Shown piece after piece: positions 26,302 through 34,063 of a stretch of DNA of 64,000 nt (position 1 is its first letter; each line of letters opens with the position of its first letter). The notes under the pieces were generated by a model. The model was not told where the DNA came from. It was given only the letters and a program-made list of their open reading frames with translations, and ran no database searches. The stretch is from VXNE01 sp963665455 (GTDB lineage: Bacteria > Pseudomonadota > Gammaproteobacteria > Pseudomonadales > Azotimanducaceae): NCBI GenBank assembly GCA_963665455.1, contig OY762279.1:3658001-3722000 (forward strand), read 5' to 3'. A program made the position numbers and the translations under genes.

Positions 26302-28243
26302 AAAAGCCTTGATTCAACGACTCCTGAAACGCCGTATCGAAGCGTTCGAACTCATCGCGACGATGCTGGAAGCCAACCGCGAGCCCGGCGTTGCCGGCCG
26401 GCAGCGCGAATATGTCACCGGCAGCGACAGCTTCCCAGACGTACAGCTCACGCTCGTTGAAGCTCTCGGAGTCCGCGATGAACCATTCGATGACATCATA
26501 GGTTTCTGCGCCGGGCGCTTTCACGACATTGCCATCACTGTCCACCCGAAATGCCGACGAATGGCCGGAGGTCGAATCGAACGTGTCGAGGTAGATGTCT
26601 GCACCAAACGGGCTCCAGTAGTAACAGTTACCCGTCCCCGGAGCGGTACCGGGTCCGGGTCCGTCGAAGCGGACATCGCAATTGCTTCCACCGTAGCCTT
26701 GCAGCGCGTACTGCAGCCGCAGCAGATCGGTGTCGCGGTCGCGCTCCGTTATGCGGTCCCACGAGTACTGTCCCGAGACGAACATGCTCCATGTCGAGAG
26801 CATCTCCCCTGCCAGATACTGGCCGAAGTCGAGGTTGTAGGTGACGGCGAAGCGATGTGACTGAAAATCGTCCTCCTGACGGGCGTCGACAGGTGAGTAT
26901 CGGTACGCATTGCCGAGCGGGCGCCCTGTCCAGGGGACGTCCTGATTAAAGGGATTGAGCGGGTTGCTTGCCGGAACGATCGGACGGCCGTTGGTCATCG
27001 GTACGCTCGGCGTGTACTCCGCGGCCTGCTCCGTCCATCTCATACTGTATTCGAGCTCGATGTCCTGACCGGGGGCGATGTCGAGTCCCCAGTTGGTGTA
27101 GGCCACCACAATGTCTTCCTCAGGTGTGATCGAGTTGCTCGGCTGAAAGGAGTATAGACAGCTGCCTACGCCCCAAGGCGCACCGCCAAACGCCGGGCTG
27201 AACTGCCCGCCGCCGGGGATGACGGCACCGGATCGGCCTGTGGTGGGTGGTGAGGAACCGTCGGCATTCCACTCCATAACACGTCCGCCTGGAAAGTCCT
27301 CCACGATACCGGGAATACAGTGCGGATCGGCGACCCGAAGGCTGGTGACCGGCGCCTGGCCCGCAAACGGCCCGGACGCGATGCGCCCGTCCGCGTCGAG
27401 GTTCGACGTGTCGGTGGCTTGATCCCACAGCTGGGTGTAGTTAATGACGCGCTCGCTATTGTTGACCACGAGATCGCTAACGCCGTCGTCGGCGAGCGGT
27501 CGCTCGTGCAGCGTATACGTGCCGGGACTGCCGTTGCCGGAGGTATTGTTGATTAGCCGAAACGGTCGCTCGTGGTTTCTTAGCGGATCCTGATGGGTAA
27601 AACCGATCGCGGCCATCCCGCGCACCCGGTCGCCTTTGACCCCCGTGATCATCTGGAACTCGACTTGGCCGGAACCGTCGATTTGCTTGCCGCCGGTGCG
27701 GATTTCGAACCCTTCGAAGTCTTTGCGCGGTATGATATTCACAACCCCCGCCACCGCATCGGATCCGTACACCGCCGCGGCGCCGTCGAGCAGCGTTTCG
27801 ATACGATCGATCGCGATTACCGGCATTAGCGCCTTGATATTGGTCATATCGTCGTTGATCGAACCCTGGCCGTTTGATGCGACACGTTTGCCGTTCTGCA
27901 GGACTAACGTCGATCCCGAGCCAAGCCCTCTGAGCTCAATACCTCGCTCCGCGCCGCAGCAAGTGGACAGCAGTCCGGTGCGCCCGCTAGAGCTGGTATT
28001 GAACGTAAGGGTTTCGGCGATTTCTTCGATGCTGGACCAGCCGTTGGCGGCGATGTCCTCCATGCCAACCACGTCGATTGGCGATGGCACGTCGGCCTGG
28101 TTTGTCCGCTTGATGTGGCTGCCAGTCACTAGGATTTCCTCGATTTCGCTGATTTCGCTTTCTTGCGCGAAAGCGATATCGGGAAACAGAAGTGACATGC
28201 AGGCGATCAAGCAAAACCCAGTGATGCGTCTTACCATTTCCAT
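26279..28243 (-). CDS. TonB-dependent receptor, N-terminal part (frameshifted gene)
   Basis: 654 residues: signal peptide (CMSLLFPDIAFAQ), then EEILVTGSHIKRTN, the N-terminal signature of the large proteobacterial receptor subgroup. The plug domain follows (GIELRGLGSGSTLVLQNGKR, IETLLDGAAAVYGSDAVAG) and the first half of the barrel. A GAGAGGAAG ribosome site precedes the ATG at 28243. The frame stops at 26279 just after a run of five C at 26282-26286 (plus strand). Removing one base there joins it smoothly to the C-terminal part (TRGEGRRS), giving a normal receptor of about 1,030 residues. Either a real inactivating slip or a homopolymer read error. Confidence 0.85.
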   Translation of the reverse strand: MEMVRRITGFCLIACMSLLFPDIAFAQESEISEIEEILVTGSHIKRTNQADVPSPIDVVGMEDIAANGWSSIEEIAETLTFNTSSSGRTGLLSTCCGAERGIELRGLGSGSTLVLQNGKRVASNGQGSINDDMTNIKALMPVIAIDRIETLLDGAAAVYGSDAVAGVVNIIPRKDFEGFEIRTGGKQIDGSGQVEFQMITGVKGDRVRGMAAIGFTHQDPLRNHERPFRLINNTSGNGSPGTYTLHERPLADDGVSDLVVNNSERVINYTQLWDQATDTSNLDADGRIASGPFAGQAPVTSLRVADPHCIPGIVEDFPGGRVMEWNADGSSPPTTGRSGAVIPGGGQFSPAFGGAPWGVGSCLYSFQPSNSITPEEDIVVAYTNWGLDIAPGQDIELEYSMRWTEQAAEYTPSVPMTNGRPIVPASNPLNPFNQDVPWTGRPLGNAYRYSPVDARQEDDFQSHRFAVTYNLDFGQYLAGEMLSTWSMFVSGQYSWDRITERDRDTDLLRLQYALQGYGGSNCDVRFDGPGPGTAPGTGNCYYWSPFGADIYLDTFDSTSGHSSAFRVDSDGNVVKAPGAETYDVIEWFIADSESFNERELYVWEAVAAGDIFALPAGNAGLAVGFQHRRDEFERFDTAFQESLNQGFFAAPTRG

Positions 28244-28264
28244 TTCTTCCTCTCCGTTTCTGAA

Positions 28265-28717
28265 CTAAAGACAAACGAGTACGCCGCATGTTGCGGCGCT
28301 CTCCCCACGCCGAACCGGGCCGGCGCGGGCGGCGTCGGCGGTTACAACGTGTTCTGGATCGAGCTCGGCGACACGCTGGTCGTGGAGACGAAAATCTTCA
28401 AGGAGCGGGCCGGGCTCTACGGCGGCGACGCTGCCGACGACGGGAACCGCCAACAGCGCGAGCACTTCGTCCAGCGGCTCCCGAAGAACGGTAAGCCCGC
28501 GTGCTTTCCTGGACTCCCGGTTCACGTAGCCCTTGCGCACGAGCTGAAGGACCTGGTCACGGACGTTCGGGCCCGATATCCCGAGGATGTCCGGCGAGTT
28601 CCTTGAGCGTTGGGGGAAACCCCGCCGGTTGATGAAGCGGCGCAGCTCGCTAAGCGTGCGCCGCTGCGGAGCGGTGATTTCCCCGATGGGTGGCCTTCCT
28701 CTCGCGTGGCTGCTCAT
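28265..28717 (-). pseudogene. LexA-like repressor, truncated in the peptidase domain
   Basis: The protein starts MSSHARGRPPIGEIT (ATG 28717, GAGAGG upstream) and carries a LexA-type winged-helix domain: RRTLSELRRFINRRGFPQ, then DILGISGPNVRDQVLQLVRKGY and ARGLTVL. It enters the second domain with VPVVGSVAAVEPGPLLED, where LexA reads VPxxGxVAAGxP. Around 28395 the similarity ends: the remaining codons run antisense through another gene relic, so the Ser-Lys self-cleavage site is missing. A DNA-binding-only fragment could still repress but could not be released by RecA-stimulated cleavage. A sigma-70 promoter with an embedded dyad lies upstream. Confidence 0.65.
28306..28430 (+). pseudogene. Chimeric relic of a conserved hypothetical protein
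   Basis: The plus-strand frame reads NRAGAGGVGGYNVFWIELGD and continues TLVVETKIFKERAGL. These appear to be two separated segments of the same hypothetical family seen at 21690-21974, fused at a shared Gly-Asp-Thr-Leu-Val. That suggests deletion by short-homology recombination. No start, no flanks and no stop of a real gene are visible. The assignment is from recalled motifs and is tentative. Confidence 0.4.
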
Positions 28718-28815
28718 GGCAGAGCCTCTCTCAAGTGAGATCGCGGTTGCGGTCATGGACCGGAGAAAGCTGCATCGTCGACCGGGGAGAAGCCCGGTTG
28801 CGCGTCATCGAGATT

Positions 28816-28845
28816 AATATAGACACCTACGATAGTATAGGTCAA
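28816..28845 (-). promoter_or_regulatory. Promoter with LexA-spaced dyad upstream of the LexA-like gene
   Basis: Read on the minus strand, TTGACC (28840-28845) and TATATT (28816-28821) are separated by 18 bases. Within them lies ACCTA-N8-TAGGT (28825-28842), a dyad with the same arm spacing as the enterobacterial SOS box (CTGT-N8-ACAG) but different arms. Its place between the -35 and -10 boxes suits autorepression by the adjacent LexA-like protein. Confidence 0.55.
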
Positions 28846-29154
28846 GTAAAAGGATGAGAGGCCGCAAAGGTCGGCGGGCCAGCGGGCCAATTGACGGGAG
28901 GGGGAAACGGGGGGTGCTGTCTTCCCTATCCGGGCGGAGGGTCGCTACTTTGCCGCGCCGGGCGACGACCTGCGCCCACATCGCGCGCTGGCGGCTCCAG
29001 TGCGCGACACGAGCGATGGGACGGACGTCCTTCTCGCGGATGGGATCGCGCCCCTGGAGCGTGCGAGGCAGACCGCCAGAACACCGGATTCGACGGTTTC
29101 CCTAGACCTCCCGACGAGGGCGAGCTCGCACACCTCCCGGGGCACGTCGGTGTC

Positions 29155-29330
29155 GGATCCAGTTCCTCGCCGTCTTGCCGTCGCGCCAGCGGGGAGATTG
29201 GCTTGGAACGTCGCTTCGGCCGCCTTGCGGAAGGTGGGTATCCTCGTCCGGCGCTTCTCTGCCAGCGGGTTGCCACCGTCGGCAATCGCCAGTCGATTCT
29301 CGATGGCGCGCTCTCGAGCGCTGTGAAATG
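29155..29330 (-). pseudogene. Tyrosine integrase relic beside tRNA-Leu copy 2
   Basis: The minus strand encodes ARERAIENRLAIADGG, then NPLAEKRRTRIPTFRKAAEA and TFQANL, and after a one-base shift PRWRDGKTARNWI. This is the junction of the arm-binding and core-binding domains of an island integrase. It is highly similar at DNA level to 6350-6478. The first 30 or so codons are deleted, so it joins directly to the tRNA flank at about 29330. 28860-29150 shows no other recognisable gene. Confidence 0.75.
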
Positions 29331-29336
29331 GTGAGT

Positions 29337-29358
29337 TTGGTGCCTGGGGAGAGACTCG
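29337..29358. repeat. att-like 22-bp repeat at the 3' end of tRNA-Leu copy 2
   Basis: Third exact copy of the 22-bp tRNA 3' segment also found at 5634-5655 and 6614-6635. It defines the right edge of the island. Confidence 0.8.
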
Positions 29359-29424
29359 AACTCTCACAGGGTCGCCCCTACCAGATTTTGAGTCTGGCGC
29401 GTCTACCAATTTCGCCACCCAGGC
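29341..29424 (-). tRNA. tRNA-Leu (anticodon CAA), copy 2
   Basis: The same structure as the copy at 6618-6701, with acceptor GCCTGGG/CCCAGGC, anticodon loop CTCAAAA, a long variable arm, and CCA encoded at 29338-29340. A single base differs in the variable arm. It stands next to queA on the opposite strand and is likely the resident chromosomal gene that served as integration target. Confidence 0.97.
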
Positions 29425-29460
29425 AGGCGGCGGCATGCGGATGCCGTGCGGGAGCCCGGC

Positions 29461-29489
29461 AATGTAGCGAGGGCTCGGGAAGGGGTCAA
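29461..29489 (-). promoter_or_regulatory. Sigma-70 promoter of tRNA-Leu copy 2
   Basis: On the minus strand TTGACC (29484-29489) and TACATT (29461-29466) are 17 bases apart, about 37 bases before the tRNA. The hexamers match those of copy 1 exactly. Confidence 0.75.
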
Positions 29490-29542
29490 TTGCCGAGGGC
29501 GCTATAGTACGCGTTACGCGTCCCCGTTGGTCGGTCAAGCCA

Positions 29543-30562
29543 ATGCGCCGTTCGGACTTCCGCTACGCGCTCCCGAAGCGCCTGATCGCACAGGCTCCCC
29601 TTGCCGAACGCGCCGCGAGCCGCCTGCTCGTCGTGGGCCGCAATGGCCCGACCCACCGGCGGTTTGCGGACCTCGCGGATCTGCTGCGCCCCGACGACCT
29701 GCTCGTCCTCAACGACACCCGCGTCGTGAAGGCGCGCCTGTTCGGAACGAAGGACTCGGGGGGCCGGGCCGAGATTCTCGTCGAGCGCGTGGAGTCCGAC
29801 CGCGAGGCGCTCTGCCAGGTGCGTGTCAGCAAGCCGCTGAAGCCGGGCAGGACGGTCTCGGTCGACGGGGAGCCCGTCCTGGTCGTTGCGCGGTGCGGTG
29901 TGTTCTACCGCCTCCGTTTCCCGAAGGATGTGGGCGAGTTCCTCGAGGCGCACGGGGAGGTGCCGCTGCCGCCCTACGTGGACCGCCCGGCGGGTCCCGA
30001 GGACGCGGCGCGCTACCAGACGGTGTACGCGGACCGCCCCGGCGCCGTCGCCGCGCCCACCGCGGGCCTGCATTTCGACAACGCGCTGTTGCGCACGCTG
30101 GAAGAGAGAGGCGTCCGCATCGCCCGCGTGACGCTCCACGTCGGCGCCGGCACATTCCAGCCGGTACGCACGGAGGACATCTCCCGCCACCTGATGCACG
30201 AGGAGCGTTACGATGTCCCGGCGGAAACCGCATGCGCGCTGAACTCCCGGCGGGGTCGCGTGGTCGCCGTCGGGACGACGGTCGTGCGGACCCTCGAGTC
30301 CGCGATGGACGGGGACGGCCGGGTCCGGGCCGGGCCCGGGACGACGGCGCTCTTCATCGTTCCCGGCTACCGGTTCCGGGCGGTCGATGCGCTCGTCACG
30401 AACTTCCACCTGCCGGAGTCCACGCTGATCATGCTGGTCGCCGCCTTCGCGGGCTATGATCGCGTGATGGACGCATACCGGGAAGCCGTGGCCCGGGAAT
30501 ACCGGTTCTTCAGCTACGGCGACGCGATGTTCTGCGAGCGCCACGGGGAGGCGCCGCCGTGA
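29543..30562 (+). CDS. queA: S-adenosylmethionine:tRNA ribosyltransferase-isomerase QueA
   Basis: A 339-residue cytoplasmic enzyme that transfers and isomerises the ribosyl group of SAM onto 7-aminomethyl-7-deazaguanine in tRNA, giving epoxyqueuosine. Family landmarks are LPKRLIAQAPLAERAASRLLV at the N-terminus, LLVLNDTRVVKARLFG, PLPPYVDRP, YQTVYADRPGAVAAPTAGLHF and FHLPESTLIMLVAAFAG. The length is slightly below the usual 340-356. The start codon ATG at 29543 aligns with the family start. The stop overlaps the tgt start by four bases, so the two queuosine genes are translationally coupled. Confidence 0.97.
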   Translation: MRRSDFRYALPKRLIAQAPLAERAASRLLVVGRNGPTHRRFADLADLLRPDDLLVLNDTRVVKARLFGTKDSGGRAEILVERVESDREALCQVRVSKPLKPGRTVSVDGEPVLVVARCGVFYRLRFPKDVGEFLEAHGEVPLPPYVDRPAGPEDAARYQTVYADRPGAVAAPTAGLHFDNALLRTLEERGVRIARVTLHVGAGTFQPVRTEDISRHLMHEERYDVPAETACALNSRRGRVVAVGTTVVRTLESAMDGDGRVRAGPGTTALFIVPGYRFRAVDALVTNFHLPESTLIMLVAAFAGYDRVMDAYREAVAREYRFFSYGDAMFCERHGEAPP

Positions 30563-31695
30563 GCAGTACCGGGTTGACGCCGGGAGCTTTCGAGGTCCTG
30601 GCTACTGATGGGGCGGCCCGTCGCGGACGGCTACACACCGGGCGCGGGGCAGTCGAGACACCGGTCTTCATGCCCTGCGGCACCTACGGCACGGTCAAGG
30701 CGATGACGCCGGACGCGCTCGCCGCCGCCGGGACTCAGATGCTCCTCGGCAACACCTTCCACCTCATGCTGCGCCCGGGCGACGCGGCGGTGCGGGAACT
30801 CGGGGGCCTGCACGGGTTCATGCAGTGGCCGGGGCCGATTCTCACGGACTCGGGCGGCTTCCAGGTGTTCAGCCTGGCGGACCTGCGCAAGGTCACCGAG
30901 GACGGTGTCTCGTTCCGCTCGCCCATCGACGGCGACGCGGTGTTCCTTTCCCCGGAGCGTTCCATCGAGGCGCAGCACAACCTGGGCGCGGACGTGGTCA
31001 TGGCGTTCGACGAGTGCACGCCGTACCCGGCGACGAAGGACGCCGCGGCCGCGTCGATGCGGCTTTCCATGCGGTGGGCAGAGCGCAGTCGCACGGCGCA
31101 CGGCGAGGGTCCCGGAGCGTTGTTCGGGATCGTCCAGGGCGGCATGTACGACGACCTGCGGCGGGAGAGCCTGGCGGTCCTCGAGGACATTGGTTTCCCC
31201 GGTTACGCCATCGGCGGGCTCTCGGTCGGTGAGCCGAAGGAGGAGATGGACCGCGTGCTCGAGGCGCTGCTGCCGGAGATGCCGCCGGGGCAGCCGCGCT
31301 ACCTGATGGGCGTCGGCACGCCACGCGACCTCGTGCGCTACGTTGCCCTCGGCGTCGACCTCTTCGACTGCGTCCTGCCGACCAGGAACGCCCGCAACGG
31401 CTACGCGTTCACGTCGCGGGGCGTGGTGAAGATCCGCAACGCCGCGCATCGCCTCGCCGACGCACCGCTCGACGCGGAATGCGCCTGCCCAACGTGTACG
31501 CGTTTCTCCCGCGCCTACCTCCACCATCTGGACCGCTGCGGCGAAATCCTCGGCGCGATCCTGATGACGACGCACAACCTGCACTACTACCACGCCCTCA
31601 TGGCCGAATTGCGCGAGGCCATCGAACGGGGTACATTGCCGGCTCTCGTCGAGACCCTCGCACACGGTTGGAACGCAAGCGGTGAACTTCCTTGA
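30559..31695 (+). CDS. tgt: Queuine/preQ1 tRNA-guanine transglycosylase Tgt
   Basis: A 378-residue enzyme that swaps guanine 34 for preQ1 in tRNAs with GUN anticodons, the step before QueA. Signatures are FMPCGTYGTVKAMTP, GNTFHLMLRPG, LTDSGGFQVFSL (first catalytic Asp), GGLSVGEPKEEM, CVLPTRNARNG (nucleophilic Asp lies just before this) and the zinc site CACPTC with the later His-His of YLHHLDRC. The start is a GTG inside the queA stop (GTGA). It also overlaps yajC by 14 bp, so queA, tgt and yajC form one tight operon ahead of secDF. Confidence 0.97.
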   Translation: MSSTGLTPGAFEVLATDGAARRGRLHTGRGAVETPVFMPCGTYGTVKAMTPDALAAAGTQMLLGNTFHLMLRPGDAAVRELGGLHGFMQWPGPILTDSGGFQVFSLADLRKVTEDGVSFRSPIDGDAVFLSPERSIEAQHNLGADVVMAFDECTPYPATKDAAAASMRLSMRWAERSRTAHGEGPGALFGIVQGGMYDDLRRESLAVLEDIGFPGYAIGGLSVGEPKEEMDRVLEALLPEMPPGQPRYLMGVGTPRDLVRYVALGVDLFDCVLPTRNARNGYAFTSRGVVKIRNAAHRLADAPLDAECACPTCTRFSRAYLHHLDRCGEILGAILMTTHNLHYYHALMAELREAIERGTLPALVETLAHGWNASGELP

Positions 31696-32017
31696 ACCAG
31701 TCGCCTACGCGGCCGAGGGCGGCGCGGCGCGCGGCTTCGGCATGATGGACATCCTGCTCATCGGTGGCTTCATCGCGATCTTCTATTTCCTGCTCTGGCG
31801 CCCGCAGAGCAAACGCCGCAAGGAACACGCGGCCCTGATGGCGGGCCTGTCCAAGGGCGATGAGGTGATCACCTCCGGCGGCGTGGCCGGGCAGATCACC
31901 CGGGTGGACGACGACTTCGTCAAGGTCCGGGTCGCCAACAACGTGGAGTTGCGCGTGCAGAAGCAGGCCGTCGGCGCCACCCTGCCCAAGGGCACGCTGA
32001 AGGCCCTCGAAGAATAG
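31682..32017 (+). CDS. yajC: Preprotein translocase subunit YajC
   Basis: A 111-residue single-span inner-membrane protein. A hydrophobic segment (MDILLIGGFIAIFYFLLWRP) at about residues 21-40 is followed by the conserved cytoplasmic part QSKRRKEHAALMAGLSKGD, EVITSGGVAGQI and VRVANNVELRVQKQAV. YajC associates with SecDF and YidC at the Sec translocon. It starts with GTG within the end of tgt and is followed 125 bp later by secD, the usual order in gammaproteobacteria. The 125-bp gap holds no gene. Confidence 0.95.
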   Translation: MNFLEPVAYAAEGGAARGFGMMDILLIGGFIAIFYFLLWRPQSKRRKEHAALMAGLSKGDEVITSGGVAGQITRVDDDFVKVRVANNVELRVQKQAVGATLPKGTLKALEE

Positions 32018-32142
32018 GTGCCTTGCCCGACACGACGTGATCGAGTTGCCCGGCGACTCGGAGGCGCTGATGGAACACTACACTCACCGAATCCGCACCA
32101 CCGTTCCGCCCGCATTCGCGCATCCCGGCCGCCGCACGCGCG

Positions 32143-34047
32143 ATGGCTGAACGCGGCATCATCGGCGAGAACCTGTTCGGCACGCGGGAGAGCACCCGCG
32201 GGCCGCTCAACCGCTATCCGCTCTGGCGCTATCTGCTGATCCTTGGCGTCGTCCTGCTCGGCTTCCTCTACGCGGCGCCGAACCTGTTCCCGCCCGACTA
32301 CGCGCTGCAAATCTCGCCGGACGGCAGCGATCGCCCGGTGGATGCCGTGTTCCTGGACGACGCCGTCGCCGCCCTGGAGGCGGAGGGCATCCCGGTGGTG
32401 GGAAGCGAGTTGATGCCCCGGGGCGCGCTCATACGCGTCGGCGGGAACGACGACCAGTTGCGGGGCCGCGCGGTCCTCGACACCGTGCTGAATCCGGCGG
32501 GCGAGGTGCGGGCGTTCGTGATCGCGCTCAACCTGGCCTCGACCACGCCGGCTTGGCTCGAGTCCCTCGGCGGCAAGCCCATGGCGAAGGGGCTCGACCT
32601 TTCCGGAGGCATCCACTTCGTCCTTGAAGTGGACGTTGACAGCGCACTCGCGAAGGAGCTTGCGGATGATGCCACGAACGTGCGCACGCGCCTGCGCGAG
32701 GAACGGATCCGCTACGTGCGTGCGGGCGACATGGTGGTGGGCAACGCCATCCGTGTCGCGTTCGCCGACGCTGGACAACGGGACCGGGCGCTGGCCGTCC
32801 TCGAGGAGGAGTATCGACAGCCGGATTACCGGCTCGCTGCGGACGAGGTGACAGGGCGCCCCGGGCTCGTCATCGAAGTTGGCACGGAGCGAATCGACGA
32901 GATCGAGGGTAACGCGATAGACAAGAACATGGTCAGCTTGCGCAATCGCGTGGACGAAATCGGGGTGTCGGAACCGCTGGTGCAGCGTCTCGGGAGCAAT
33001 CGTATCGTCGTGGACCTGCCCGGCATGCAGGATGCCTCTGCCGCGAAACGCATCCTCGATAAGTTCGCGAACCTGGAGTTCAGACTGCTCGCGCTGCCCG
33101 ACGACCGCCCGTCGGAGATCGAGGAAATGGTGTACGAGGGCCGTTTGCGGCGGCTGCAGCGGACGATCATCGTGACGGGCGAGCGCGTGACAAACGCCCA
33201 ACAGGGGTACGACCCGCAGACGTCGCTCCCGCAGGTGAACATCACCCTCGACAGCATCGGGGGCCAACGGATGCACGACTTCACGGCCCCCAACGTGGGA
33301 CACTCGATGGCGATCATCTTCATCGAGCAGAAGCAGGTTAAGCAGGCGGATGGTTCGGTCGTGCTGCGCGACGACCGGCGGCTCATCAGCGTCGCGACCA
33401 TCCAGGCGGCGCTGGGCTATAACTTCCGCATTACGGGGCTGTCCGCCCGGGAAGCCCAGGAACTGGCGCTGCTGTTGCGTGCGGGGGCGCTCGCGGCCCC
33501 GATGCGCATCGTCGAGGAACGGACGGTCGGGGCGTCCCTCGGCGAGGAGAACATCGAACGCGGCATGTACGCGGTGGGTGCCGGTTTCCTGCTCGTGCTC
33601 ATCTTCATGCCGATCTACTACAAGGTGTTCGGGCTGATCGCGGACGCGGCGCTGACGCTGAACCTGATCATCCTGGTGGCGGTGATGTCGGTACTCGGCG
33701 CGACCCTGACGTTGCCGGGCATCGCCGGCATCGTGCTCACGGTGGGCATGGCGGTGGACGCCAACGTGCTGATCTTCTCCCGCATCCGCGAGGAGCAGAA
33801 ACGCTCGCCCCCGCAGCGGGCCATCCAGGCCGGCTATGACCGCGCCTTCCTGACCATCCTCGACGCCAACGTGACGACGCTGTTCGTGGCGCTGATCCTG
33901 CTCTCGATCGGCAGCGGGCCCGTGGCCGGCTTCGCGGTGACCCTCGCCATCGGCATCGTCACCTCGATGTTCACCGCGATCATGGGCTCCCGAGCCGTCG
34001 TGAACCTCGTCTACGGCGGCCGCAAGGTCGAGGCCTTGGCCATCTGA
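32143..34047 (+). CDS. secD: Protein translocase subunit SecD
   Basis: A 634-residue inner-membrane protein that, with SecF, uses the proton gradient to pull exported proteins across the membrane. The first span is near residues 28-45 (LLILGVVLLGFLYAAP) and a large periplasmic P1 region follows, with GLDLSGGIHFVLEVD and VDLPGMQDA. Five further spans start at about 460 (GMYAVGAGFLLVLIFMP). LLLRAGALAAPM, GMAVDANVLIFSRIREE and the final membrane motifs are conserved in the family. The ATG at 32143 fits the known N-terminus. secF begins 16 bp after the stop. Confidence 0.97.
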   Translation: MAERGIIGENLFGTRESTRGPLNRYPLWRYLLILGVVLLGFLYAAPNLFPPDYALQISPDGSDRPVDAVFLDDAVAALEAEGIPVVGSELMPRGALIRVGGNDDQLRGRAVLDTVLNPAGEVRAFVIALNLASTTPAWLESLGGKPMAKGLDLSGGIHFVLEVDVDSALAKELADDATNVRTRLREERIRYVRAGDMVVGNAIRVAFADAGQRDRALAVLEEEYRQPDYRLAADEVTGRPGLVIEVGTERIDEIEGNAIDKNMVSLRNRVDEIGVSEPLVQRLGSNRIVVDLPGMQDASAAKRILDKFANLEFRLLALPDDRPSEIEEMVYEGRLRRLQRTIIVTGERVTNAQQGYDPQTSLPQVNITLDSIGGQRMHDFTAPNVGHSMAIIFIEQKQVKQADGSVVLRDDRRLISVATIQAALGYNFRITGLSAREAQELALLLRAGALAAPMRIVEERTVGASLGEENIERGMYAVGAGFLLVLIFMPIYYKVFGLIADAALTLNLIILVAVMSVLGATLTLPGIAGIVLTVGMAVDANVLIFSRIREEQKRSPPQRAIQAGYDRAFLTILDANVTTLFVALILLSIGSGPVAGFAVTLAIGIVTSMFTAIMGSRAVVNLVYGGRKVEALAI

Positions 34048-34063
34048 TGGCGGCACGGCGACG

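Larger units (their letters stand above)
6614..29358. mobile_element. Fossil tRNA-Leu genomic island carrying catabolic cargo
   Basis: The segment is bounded by two tRNA-Leu(CAA) genes with identical 3' ends in the same orientation. Integrase relics lie directly against the 3' end of each tRNA, and a third integrase relic sits inside at 21.3-21.6 kb. The cargo is metabolic enzymes and TonB receptors rather than core genes, while typical core genes (queA onward) resume 118 bp beyond the right tRNA. All integrase copies are broken, so the island is no longer self-mobile. That the whole segment arrived as one unit is an inference; repeated insertions at the same site are equally possible. Confidence 0.6.
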
